DNA of 64,000 bases from Novosphingobium rosa NBRC 15208. GTDB taxonomy: Bacteria > Pseudomonadota > Alphaproteobacteria > Sphingomonadales > Sphingomonadaceae. A program made the translations under genes and the position numbers. The stretch's first letter is position 1; each line of letters starts with the position of its first letter. The notes beneath the pieces are model-generated. The model had not been told where the DNA came from. It saw only the letters and a list, made by a program, of their open reading frames with translations, and ran no database searches. The DNA is taken from positions 1 to 64,000 of the forward strand of contig NZ_BCZE01000050.1 of NCBI RefSeq assembly GCF_001598555.1. Direction: 5' to 3'. Below, piece by piece: positions 56,384 to 64,000 of the stretch.

Positions 56384-57291
56384 CAGGCCACCACGGGCGC
56401 GCCTGCCGCCGAGCCCAGCGCCGGGCGGCGCAGCGCCCGCACCACCAGCACCAGCCCCAGCACGATCATCGGCATGCAGAGCCACTGGCCCATCGACATG
56501 CCGGTGGCATGGGCGAAATCCTCAAGCTGCTTGTCGGGCTCGCGGAAATATTCGACGCAGAAGCGCGCCACGCCATAGCCGCCCACGAAGATGCCGCTCA
56601 GCAGGCCGGGGCGCCAGCGCGCGCCGCTCTTCCAGAACAGCGGGATCAGGATCAGCGCCAGCGCCAGACCTTCCAGGGCCGCCTCGTAAAGCTGGCTGGG
56701 GTGGCGCGGCAGCGGGCCGCCATCGGGGAAGACCATCGCCCAGGCCACATCCGGCGTGGTGACGCGGCCCCACAGCTCGCCATTGATGAAGTTGGCGCAG
56801 CGCCCGAAAAACAGGCCGATCGGCGCGCAGGGGGCGATGTAATCGCTCACCCGCAGGAAGCTCAGGCCATTGGCGCGGCAGACCCAGGCGATGGCCACGA
56901 TCACGCCGGTGAGGCCACCATGGAAGCTCATGCCGCCATCCCACAGCCGCACCAGCAGCAGCGGGCTGGTCAGCATCGCATGGTCATAGAACAGCGCATA
57001 GCCCAGGCGGCCGCCCAGAATGATGCCGATGGTGCACCAGAAGAACAGATCGTCGGCATGGCGCTGGGCCAGCGGAGCGCCGCCCGTGCGCAGCTCGCGC
57101 GTCAGATGCCAGTAGCCGAAGAGGATGCCCGCCAGATAGGCCAGCGAGTAATAGCGCAGGGTGAAGCCGAAATGGGTGGTCAGCGGCCCCAGTTCGATGC
57201 CGCGCTTGAGATGCAGATCGACCCATTGCAGGGGCTGATGGACGGCGCTGCCTGCGGTGGTAACGGCGTCGAGAACAAGATCGAGCGTCAT
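56383..57291 (-). CDS. lgt: Prolipoprotein diacylglyceryl transferase Lgt
   Basis: 302 residues, seven membrane helices. The Lgt signature region is GLFFGRCANFINGELWGRVT, with FHGGLTGVIVAI before it and RHPSQLYEAALEG after it. It adds diacylglycerol to the lipobox Cys of prolipoproteins at the inner membrane. I use the ATG at 57291; an ATG 17 codons earlier would add an unusual N-terminus. It is divergent from glnD and overlaps the next gene by one base. Confidence 0.95.
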   Translation of the reverse strand: MTLDLVLDAVTTAGSAVHQPLQWVDLHLKRGIELGPLTTHFGFTLRYYSLAYLAGILFGYWHLTRELRTGGAPLAQRHADDLFFWCTIGIILGGRLGYALFYDHAMLTSPLLLVRLWDGGMSFHGGLTGVIVAIAWVCRANGLSFLRVSDYIAPCAPIGLFFGRCANFINGELWGRVTTPDVAWAMVFPDGGPLPRHPSQLYEAALEGLALALILIPLFWKSGARWRPGLLSGIFVGGYGVARFCVEYFREPDKQLEDFAHATGMSMGQWLCMPMIVLGLVLVVRALRRPALGSAAGAPVVA

Positions 57292-57476
57292 GGAAATCGA
57301 AAATCCGCCTCTGTCCGGGGCCATAGGGTAGTACGGGATCAACCCGCCGCGCCGCGCCTTTTGGCATAGAGGAAGGCGCGATGATAGGTGGTTCCGCGCT
57401 AAGGGCCTGCTCGCTCACCGCTTCTTCATGCGATCACGCTATGCTGGCCGCTCGCAACAGGATAAGAGCCCCGTTC

Positions 57477-60221
57477 ATGAACGACCTGCGCATCCCCAAC
57501 CAGCGTGCCGTGATCGACCGGCGGGCGCTGACCGCCGCCATCGATGCGGAGGTGGCGGCCAAACCGCCCGCCGGGCAGCGGATGAAGGTGGTGGAAGCGC
57601 TGCGCGCCGCGCTGGCCCATGGCCGCGAGGAAATCGCCCGCCGGCTGGAAGAACGCCCGGCGGCGGGCCATGATGCGGCGGCGGCGCAAGCCTTTCTGGT
57701 CGACCAGCTGCTGCGGGTGATCCACGATCACGTCGTCAACGATGTCTATCCCTCGGGCCACCGCTCCAGCGGTGAGCGGCTGACGATCATGGCCGTGGGC
57801 GGCTATGGGCGCGGCGAGATGGCGCCGCATTCCGATGTCGACATCGCCTTCCTCACCCCCTCCAAGCAGACCCACTGGTGCGAGCAGGTGATCGAGGCCA
57901 TGCTCTATTTCCTGTGGGATCTGGGGCTGAAAGTCGGCCATTCCAGCCGCAGCCTCGACGATATGGTCCGCATGGCCAAATCCGACATCACCATCTGCAC
58001 CGCCCTGCTGGAGGGCCGCTATGTGTGGGGCGATCAGGAACTGTTCGAGGAAGCACGCCGCCGCTTCTTCGCCGAGGTGGTCGCGGGCACCGAAAGCAAA
58101 TTCGTCGCTGAAAAGCTGGTGGAACGCAATGAGCGCCACAAAAGGCTGGGCGATTCGCGCTATGTGGTCGAGCCCAATGTGAAAGAGGGCAAGGGCGGCC
58201 TGCGCGATCTGCACACGCTCTACTGGATCGGCAAATACATCCACAAGGTGCGCTCTGTGGCGGAGCTGGTCGATGTCGGCCTGCTGACGCCCAAGGAATA
58301 CCGCGATTTCCGCCGCGCCGAAAACTTCTTCTGGGCGGTGCGCTGCCACCTGCACGATCTGACCAACCGCGCCGAAGACCGCCTGACCTTCGACCTGCAA
58401 CGCGCCGTGGCCGAGCGCATGAATTTCGCCGACCGCCCCGGCAAAAGCGCTGTCGAGCGTTTCATGCAATACTTCTTCCTTCAGGCCAAACAGGTGGGCA
58501 GCCTGACCGGCGTCTTCCTCGCCCAGCTTGAGGAGCAGAGCGCCAAGAAGCAGCGCAAGGGCCTGTTCGCGGGCTTTCGCGGGCGGCCCAAGACGGTGAA
58601 GGGCTTCAAGGTGTCCTCGGGCCGGATCGCCGCGCCCGACGATGGCTGGTTCGCCGCCGATCCCGTCCGCATGCTGGAGATCTTCGCCATCGCCGATGAA
58701 CAGGCGCTGGAAATCCACCCCGAGACCATGCGTCTGCTCACCCGCGACTGCCGCCTGATCGATGCCGCCGTGCGACGCGAACCCCATGCCAACGCCCTGT
58801 TCATGAGCGTGCTGACCAGCCCGCGCGATCCCGAAACCGTGTTGCGCTGGATGAACGAGGCGGGCGTCTTCGGGCGCTTCGTGCCCGAGTTTGGCCGCGT
58901 CAATGCGCAGATGCAGTTCGACATGTACCACCACTATACGGTGGACGAGCACACCATCCGCGCCATCGGCCTGCTGGTGCGCATCGAAAAGGGCGAGCTC
59001 AAGCAGGATCATCCGCTCGCCACACTTCTGATGGGCAAGGTGCATTCGCGCCGCGCCACCTTCGTGGCCGTGCTGATGCATGACATCGCCAAGGGGCGCG
59101 GCGGTGACCACTCGATCCTGGGCGCCGAGATCGCCAAGCGCCTCTGCCCCCGCTTCGGCCTGAGCGAAGAGGAAACCGCGCTGGTCAGCTGGCTGGTGCG
59201 CCAGCATCTGATCATGAGCGCCACCGCCTTCAAGCGCGATCTGGCCGACTGGAAGACCATCACCGATTTCGTCTCGGTGGTGCAATCGCTGGAGCGGCTG
59301 CGCCAGCTCACCCTGCTGACCATCGTGGACATCCGCGCCGTCGGCCCCGGCGTGTGGAACAGCTGGAAGCGCCAGCTGCTGGCCGAACTCTACAATGCGG
59401 CGGAAGAGCGCCTGCGCCTCGGCTATGTCCAGAGCCACCGCGCCGAGCGTATCCAGGCCAAGAAACAGGCCGTCGCCGAGCGTATGGGTGACAGCGGCGC
59501 GATGGTCGAAAGCATGGGCAAGCTGATGGGCGATGCCTATTGGATCGCCGAGAGCGAGGAGGTGATTGCGCTCAATCTGGCCCAGCTGGATCAGGCCGCC
59601 GGAGAGCCGCTCTCCATCACCACCACCTATGATGCCGCGCTGGGCGCCACGCTGGTGATGGTGATCGCCGCCGACCACCCCGGCCTGTTCTACCGCATCG
59701 CCGGCGGCATCCATCTGGCGGGCGGCAACATCATCGACGCGCGCATCCACACCGCCAAGAACGGCACCGCCGTGGACAACTTCCTGGTGCAGGATCCGCT
59801 GGGCCGCCCCTTCTCGGAAGAAGGCCAGTTCGCGCGCCTCAAAACCATGATCGGCGATGCTTTGGCCAACCGCGTGCCGCTGGTGCCGCAGCTGGCCGCC
59901 CGCCCCCTCGCCCGGCCCCGCGCCGAGGCCTTCGAGGTCCGCCCGCGCGTGGAGTTCGACAACGATGCCTCCAACCGCTTCACCGTGGTGGAAATCTCGG
60001 CCCGAGACCGGCCCGCGCTGCTGAACCGCCTGGCCCGCGCTTTGTTCGAGGCGCGACTGATCGTGCATTCCGCGCATATCGCCACCTATGGCGAGCGGGC
60101 TATCGATACGTTCTATGTGACGGATCTGTTCGCCGGGAAAATCGATACGGCCAGCCGGTTGAAGTCGGTCGAAAAGCGCTTGCTGGAAGCGGCAAGCGAG
60201 GATGTGCCGGAAATAGCATAA
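57477..60221 (+). CDS. glnD: Bifunctional PII uridylyltransferase/uridylyl-removing enzyme
   Basis: 914 residues from the ATG at 57477. The nucleotidyltransferase domain has GGYGRGEMAPHSDVDIAFL with the two metal-binding Asp. The HD domain has VLMHDIAKGRGGDHS. Two ACT domains are at the C-terminus (VIAADHPGLFYRIAGGIHLA and VEISARDRPALLNRLARALF). GlnD modifies PII according to glutamine level and so controls nitrogen assimilation. The length fits the family. A dispersed repeat (copy D) starts eight bases after the stop. Confidence 0.96.
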   Translation: MNDLRIPNQRAVIDRRALTAAIDAEVAAKPPAGQRMKVVEALRAALAHGREEIARRLEERPAAGHDAAAAQAFLVDQLLRVIHDHVVNDVYPSGHRSSGERLTIMAVGGYGRGEMAPHSDVDIAFLTPSKQTHWCEQVIEAMLYFLWDLGLKVGHSSRSLDDMVRMAKSDITICTALLEGRYVWGDQELFEEARRRFFAEVVAGTESKFVAEKLVERNERHKRLGDSRYVVEPNVKEGKGGLRDLHTLYWIGKYIHKVRSVAELVDVGLLTPKEYRDFRRAENFFWAVRCHLHDLTNRAEDRLTFDLQRAVAERMNFADRPGKSAVERFMQYFFLQAKQVGSLTGVFLAQLEEQSAKKQRKGLFAGFRGRPKTVKGFKVSSGRIAAPDDGWFAADPVRMLEIFAIADEQALEIHPETMRLLTRDCRLIDAAVRREPHANALFMSVLTSPRDPETVLRWMNEAGVFGRFVPEFGRVNAQMQFDMYHHYTVDEHTIRAIGLLVRIEKGELKQDHPLATLLMGKVHSRRATFVAVLMHDIAKGRGGDHSILGAEIAKRLCPRFGLSEEETALVSWLVRQHLIMSATAFKRDLADWKTITDFVSVVQSLERLRQLTLLTIVDIRAVGPGVWNSWKRQLLAELYNAAEERLRLGYVQSHRAERIQAKKQAVAERMGDSGAMVESMGKLMGDAYWIAESEEVIALNLAQLDQAAGEPLSITTTYDAALGATLVMVIAADHPGLFYRIAGGIHLAGGNIIDARIHTAKNGTAVDNFLVQDPLGRPFSEEGQFARLKTMIGDALANRVPLVPQLAARPLARPRAEAFEVRPRVEFDNDASNRFTVVEISARDRPALLNRLARALFEARLIVHSAHIATYGERAIDTFYVTDLFAGKIDTASRLKSVEKRLLEAASEDVPEIA

Positions 60222-60228
60222 AAGGGAC

Positions 60229-60449
60229 AATGCGAGGGGGTTACCCCCTCGCGCTCCCATGACTGTCTACCTTGTGCACAACCTATCGGTCAGGCACGGA
60301 TTCATGGCGCCGCAGGCAGAAACGGTAGCTGGTGCTGTCTTGGCAGATTTGATTGCCTGCGGCGCAGCGTGCTTGGCGCCTTGGCCGAACCCTGAGCGCC
60401 ACGTGGACATCAAAGGGAGCGCGAGGGCGATGGCCCTCGCATGCCTCTT
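60229..60449 (+). repeat. Dispersed nested-palindrome element, complete copy D
   Basis: About 220 bp between the convergent glnD and gltX stops. The left end is a GCGAGGGGGTTACCCCCT palindrome then CGCGCTCCC; the right end is GGGAGCGCGAGGGCGATGG then CCCTCGCAT. The inner pair is GGCGCCGCAGGC (near 60308) and GCCTGCGGCGC (near 60355). Its left half resembles copies B and C (GTGCACAACCTATCGG), but its right half resembles copy E, so it looks like a mosaic. Confidence 0.85.
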
Positions 60450-61778
60450 TTATACCTTCAAACGCTCAACCACCTGATCCTTCCCGATCAGCGGCAGCAG
60501 AGCCCCCATATCCGGCCCATGCTCCATGCCGGTGATGGCCTGACGCAGCGGCAGGAACAGTGCCTTGCCCTTGCGCCCGGTGGCCTCCTTCAGCGCGCCC
60601 GTCAGAGCGGCCCAGGGTGCGTCGGCCCAGTCCAGCCCGGCTGCCACGTCGGCGGCGGAAGTGAGAAAGGCGCGGGTTTCGTCATCGAAGTCAGGCGCGG
60701 TGATGGGGCCGGTGACGATGGACCACCAATCGGCAGCCTCTGCGATGGTCGAGAGGTTCGGGCGGATGGCCTCCCAACCCGCCGCATCGATCCCTGCAGG
60801 CAGGCTGACGGCCACGCGATCGAAGGGCAGGCGGTGGAGGATCGAGGCGTTCAGGCGCGCCAGCTCCGCCTCATCGAAGCGCGCCGGGGCGCGGCCGAAA
60901 CGTGACAGGTCGAAGGCTGCGATCAGCTCCGCCAGAGACAGCGCCGGATCGACCGGATCGCTGGTGCCCAGGCGGGCCAGCAGAGCGATCACGGCCTCGG
61001 GCTCGATGCCCTGCTCACGCAGCTCGCCGATGCCCAGCGAGCCGAGGCGCTTGGAAAGCTTGCCCTCCGCGCCGGTCAACAGCGCTTCGTGGGCCAGAGC
61101 GGGCACGGGGGCGCCCATCGCCTCGAACATCTGCACCTGCACGGCGGAGTTGGTGACGTGATCCTCGCCGCGCAGGATCTGCGTGACGCCCATATCCACA
61201 TCGTCGATCACCGAGGGCAGCATATAAAGCCACGATCCATCCGCGCGGCGCACCACCGGATCGGACATCTGCGCCGGATCGAAACGCTGGGGCCCGCGAA
61301 TACCGTCCACCCATTCGATGGGCTTGTCGCGGTCCAGCAAAAAGCGCCAGTGCGGCGCCTCGCCAGCGGCGGCCTTGGCGGCGTGGTCCGCTTCGGTCAG
61401 ATTCAGCGCGGCGCGATCGTAGATCGGCGGCAGGCCCCGGCCCAGCAGCACCTTGCGCTTCAGCTCCAGCTCCTGCGCGCTTTCATAGGCGCGGTAGACG
61501 CGGCCACCCTCGACCAGTTTCTGGAACTCGCGCTCATACAGCGCCGAGCGGGCCGACTGGCGTTCCTCGCCATCGTGGTTCAGGCCCAGCCAGGCCAGCG
61601 TGTCACGGATGGCGTCGACATAGCGCTCCTCGCTGCGAGCGGCGTCGGTGTCGTCGATGCGCAGCAGGAACCGCCCGCCCTTTTGTCGCGCCAGCATCCA
61701 GTTGTGCAAAGCGGTCCGGATGTTGCCGATATGCAGCAGGCCAGTGGGCGACGGGGCGAAGCGGGTTACGGTGGTCAT
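60450..61778 (-). CDS. gltX: Glutamyl-tRNA synthetase
   Basis: 442 residues from the ATG at 61778. The HIGH motif is in RFAPSPTGLLHIGNIRTALH and the KMSKS-type loop is GKLSKRLGSLGIGE. It attaches glutamate to tRNA-Glu. Alphaproteobacteria often have two GltX copies, one acting on tRNA-Gln for later amidation; this copy is somewhat short (about 440 against 470 residues), so it may be the second type, but sequence alone does not decide. Upstream of the start lies repeat copy E. Confidence 0.95.
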   Translation of the reverse strand: MTTVTRFAPSPTGLLHIGNIRTALHNWMLARQKGGRFLLRIDDTDAARSEERYVDAIRDTLAWLGLNHDGEERQSARSALYEREFQKLVEGGRVYRAYESAQELELKRKVLLGRGLPPIYDRAALNLTEADHAAKAAAGEAPHWRFLLDRDKPIEWVDGIRGPQRFDPAQMSDPVVRRADGSWLYMLPSVIDDVDMGVTQILRGEDHVTNSAVQVQMFEAMGAPVPALAHEALLTGAEGKLSKRLGSLGIGELREQGIEPEAVIALLARLGTSDPVDPALSLAELIAAFDLSRFGRAPARFDEAELARLNASILHRLPFDRVAVSLPAGIDAAGWEAIRPNLSTIAEAADWWSIVTGPITAPDFDDETRAFLTSAADVAAGLDWADAPWAALTGALKEATGRKGKALFLPLRQAITGMEHGPDMGALLPLIGKDQVVERLKV

Positions 61779-61806
61779 CCGCGCGCTATAGGGACGGGAA
61801 GAAGGA

Positions 61807-62048
61807 AAGAGAAGATGCGAGGGCCATCGCCCTCGCGCTCCCTTTATTTGTCGGCGTGGGCGCTTCGGGTTCATCCTTGTGCCCAGTTTGCCGCGCCGCA
61901 GGCAGAAGGACAGGGCTCTCGCTGGCGGTGTGGCGCAAGCTATGTTGATTGCCTGCGGCGCGGCAACCTTGGCGCTTAAGCCGAACGAGATGCGCAACGT
62001 GGACATTAAAGGGAGCGCGAGGGCGATGGCCCTCGCATGTCTCTCTTC
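61807..62048 (+). repeat. Dispersed nested-palindrome element, complete copy E
   Basis: About 240 bp between the gltX start and the nadE end. The left end is GATGCGAGGGCCATCGCCCT then CGCGCTCCC, as in copy C; the right end is GGGAGCGCGAGGGCGATGG then CCCTCGCAT, as in copy D. The inner pair is GCGCCGCAGGC (near 61902) and GCCTGCGGCGC (near 61951). Because gltX reads leftward from 61778, the copy sits in the gltX upstream region and may affect its promoter. Confidence 0.85.
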
Positions 62049-62057
62049 AAACCTTGC

Positions 62058-63719
62058 TTAAGCCGTCCGAAACGCCTGCGTAATCGGATACCTGCGATCC
62101 CGCCCGAAATTCCGCGTCCCCAGCTTCACGCCCGGAGGGGCCTGACGGCGCTTGTACTCGGCCAGATGGAGCAAACGCTCGATCCGCGACACGACCTCAC
62201 GGTCGAAGCCTTCCTTCACCAGCTGATCGACGCTCTTTTCATGCTCGACGAGGCCGATCAGGATCGGGTCCAGCACATCGTAGGGCGGCAGCGAATCCGA
62301 ATCCTTCTGGTCCGGGCGCAGTTCGGCGCTGGGCGGCTTGGAGATGATGTTCTCCGGCATCACCGGGCCGCTCGGGCCAAGGCCGATGCGCGGCTTGTTC
62401 TCGTTGCGCCATCTGGAGATGGCGAAAACCGTCAGCTTGTAGGCGTCCTTCAGCGGGTTGTAGCCGCCGTTCATATCGCCGTAGAGCGTGGCATAGCCCA
62501 CGCTCATCTCGCTCTTGTTGCCGGTGGTGACGACCATCGGCCCGAATTTGTTGGAAAGGGCCATCAGCGTCACGCCGCGAATGCGGCTCTGCACGTTTTC
62601 CTCGGCCAGATCGGGGGCCTTGCCGGCGAAGGCGGGCCCCAGCATCTCGTCGAAGGCCTTGACGGCGGGGACGATGGGGATGGTGTCGTAACGCACGCCC
62701 AGCAGATGCGCGCATTGCGTGGCGTCCACCAGGCTTTCGGTGCTGGTGTAGCGGCTGGGCAGCATCACGCACCACACCTTGTCGGCGCCCAGCGCATCCA
62801 CCGCGATGGCGGCGCACAGGGCCGAATCGATGCCTCCGGAAAGCCCCAGCACCACGCCGGGGAAGCGGTTGCGCGTGACGTAATCGCGCAGGGCCAGCAC
62901 CATGGCGGAGTAGATGCTTTCCTCCTGCCCGACATGCTGGGCGATCTCGCCATGGTCGCAGCGCCAACCCTTGGCGGTTTTGGTCCAGCTGGTGAGCACC
63001 TCCTGCTCCTCCCAGTCGGTCATCTGCACGGGCAGGCTGCCGTCGCCATTGACCACGAAGCTGGCGCCATCGAACACCAGCTCGTCCTGCCCGCCCACGC
63101 GGTTCAGATAGGCCAGCGGCACGCCGGCGGCCACGGCGCGGCGCTTGGCGACGCCATCGATGCGCAGCGAATCCTTGTCGATCTCATAGGGGCTGCCGTT
63201 GACGCAGATGAAGATCTCCGCGCCGAAATCGGCCAGATGCTTGCAGACATTGGGGTGCCAGATGTCCTCGCAGATGGGCACGCCCAGCATGATGCCGCGG
63301 AAGATGATCGGCTCGGGCAGCGGGCCGGGCTGGAACAGGCGCATCTCGTCGAAGGTGCCGTAATTGGGCAGCTCATGCTTGAAGCGGATGGCCTGCACCT
63401 TGCCCTGATCGAGCAGCGCCACGCCATTGTGCAGCGCGCCGTCCTGCACGAAAACGCTGCCCACCAACATCGCCGGGCCCTTGGTGGCGGTGGCGGCGGC
63501 CAGCTTCTGAAGCTCTGCGGCGGCGCGCTCGATCAGCGCGGGCTTGAGGATCAGGTCTTCGGGCGGGTAGCCGATCAGCTGCAGCTCGGGGAACACGATC
63601 AGATCGGCCCCCTTGGCGGCGGCGCGCTCACGCGCGGCCAGCATGGCGGCGGCATTGCCGGCCAGATCGCCAACGGACTGATTCAACTGGGCGAGCGTGA
63701 TCTTGAGTGTGTCGGGCAT
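62058..63719 (-). CDS. nadE: NAD+ synthetase, glutamine-dependent
   Basis: 553 residues from the ATG at 63719. The N-terminal nitrilase-type glutaminase domain has Glu45 (FPELQLIGYPPED), Lys114 (KHELPNYGTFDE) and Cys150 (GVPICEDIW). The C-terminal synthetase domain has the P-loop GLSGGIDSALCAAIAVDALG. It makes NAD+ from deamido-NAD+ with glutamine as ammonia source. The length matches the two-domain form. Confidence 0.95.
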   Translation of the reverse strand: MPDTLKITLAQLNQSVGDLAGNAAAMLAARERAAAKGADLIVFPELQLIGYPPEDLILKPALIERAAAELQKLAAATATKGPAMLVGSVFVQDGALHNGVALLDQGKVQAIRFKHELPNYGTFDEMRLFQPGPLPEPIIFRGIMLGVPICEDIWHPNVCKHLADFGAEIFICVNGSPYEIDKDSLRIDGVAKRRAVAAGVPLAYLNRVGGQDELVFDGASFVVNGDGSLPVQMTDWEEQEVLTSWTKTAKGWRCDHGEIAQHVGQEESIYSAMVLALRDYVTRNRFPGVVLGLSGGIDSALCAAIAVDALGADKVWCVMLPSRYTSTESLVDATQCAHLLGVRYDTIPIVPAVKAFDEMLGPAFAGKAPDLAEENVQSRIRGVTLMALSNKFGPMVVTTGNKSEMSVGYATLYGDMNGGYNPLKDAYKLTVFAISRWRNENKPRIGLGPSGPVMPENIISKPPSAELRPDQKDSDSLPPYDVLDPILIGLVEHEKSVDQLVKEGFDREVVSRIERLLHLAEYKRRQAPPGVKLGTRNFGRDRRYPITQAFRTA

Positions 63720-63773
63720 GATGGGTGACTGTGTAGGGAGGGATCGCCGGAGGGGCAAGAAGGAGGAAGGCAG

Positions 63774-63845
63774 AAGATGCGAGGGGGTTACCCCCTCGCG
63801 CTCCCATTCCGTCTCCCGGCGAAGCGGCAGTGGCGCCCGGTCCTT
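63774..63845 (-). repeat. Half copy of dispersed nested-palindrome element (copy F, inverted)
   Basis: GATGCGAGGGGGTTACCCCC then TCGCGCTCCCATTCCGTCTC and GGCGCCCGGTCC. Read on the minus strand this is the right half of copies A, B and C (GGGCGCCAC...GAGACGGAATGGGAGCGCGAGG). It lies just upstream of nadE. No matching second half is seen. Confidence 0.75.
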
Positions 63846-63939
63846 GTGTTTGACCTCTCGGTGGCTTGGGCTTCTTCCGCTGCGAGGGGGAGGTATTTGG
63901 CCTTTGACGGGGTAAGCCGAATGGATCAGCCTCTTCCCC

Positions 63940-64000
63940 ATGCAGGCATGGGCCACCTTCTACGCCGTGATCGCCGGAGCCGCCGCCACACTGATGGGGC
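63940..64000 (+). CDS. Probable membrane protein, N-terminal fragment (runs off right edge)
   Basis: From the ATG at 63940 the frame reads MQAWATFYAVIAGAAATLMG to the window edge. The hydrophobic start resembles small membrane proteins with an AGAxATLxG first helix, but only 20 residues are available. An ATG at 63921 in another frame gives a less protein-like sequence. Confidence 0.45.
   Translation, partial: MQAWATFYAVIAGAAATLMG

Overview
The window is high-GC DNA with closely packed, often overlapping genes. The gene set points to a motile alphaproteobacterium of the Sphingomonadales, probably Novosphingobium or a close relative. That assignment is inferred from gene content and protein style (flagellin start MTVINTNVNALQA, FliD/FliS/FliL types, DUF1800/DUF1501 pair, GH130 enzyme, MidA and GltX forms). 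No rRNA, tRNA, CRISPR array, prophage or complete insertion sequence is visible.

Positions 1-18,000 hold a flagellar block. The 5' end of a flagellin gene reads leftward out of the window. An ~0.8 kb gap carrying a 14-bp-period tandem repeat separates it from a rightward run: a sigma-54 activator, fliE-F-G-H-I-J-K-L-M-N-O-P-Q-R-flhB, then fliD-fliS. These build the MS ring, switch, export gate and ATPase, hook-length ruler, cap and filament chaperone. flhA, the rod/hook flg genes, motAB and fliA must lie elsewhere. A LuxR-type regulator with a degenerate receiver follows.

Positions 19,000-28,600 hold chemotaxis genes: a leftward CheB-like protein with Pro at the catalytic His position, and a rightward operon mcp-STAS-cheA-cheR-cheB-cheD-cheY-cheW-small ORF. 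The receptor has no periplasmic domain and ends in a CheR-tether-like pentapeptide.

Positions 28,000-34,600 look like a sugar-use locus: GMC oxidoreductase, MFS sugar transporter and ROK fructokinase on the plus strand, with a convergent LacI repressor. Matching 12-bp operator-like sequences lie before the oxidoreductase and before the repressor gene. Positions 34,900-50,500 are mixed accessory and housekeeping genes: DUF1800/DUF1501, MBL hydrolase, GH130, GAF-PAS-GGDEF cyclase, exonuclease, trmL, LysR with an MFS pump, a secreted nucleoside-deoxyribosyltransferase-like protein, an ABC-F protein behind a six-codon leader, and guaA.

Positions 50,500-64,000 are mainly housekeeping: M20 peptidase, gyrB, MidA-type methyltransferase, lgt, glnD, gltX and nadE. 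Four full copies and two half copies of a 220-250 bp intergenic element with nested inverted repeats are scattered through the window, most of them in the last 10 kb. With the 14-bp array before flagellin, they are the most unusual non-coding structures here.
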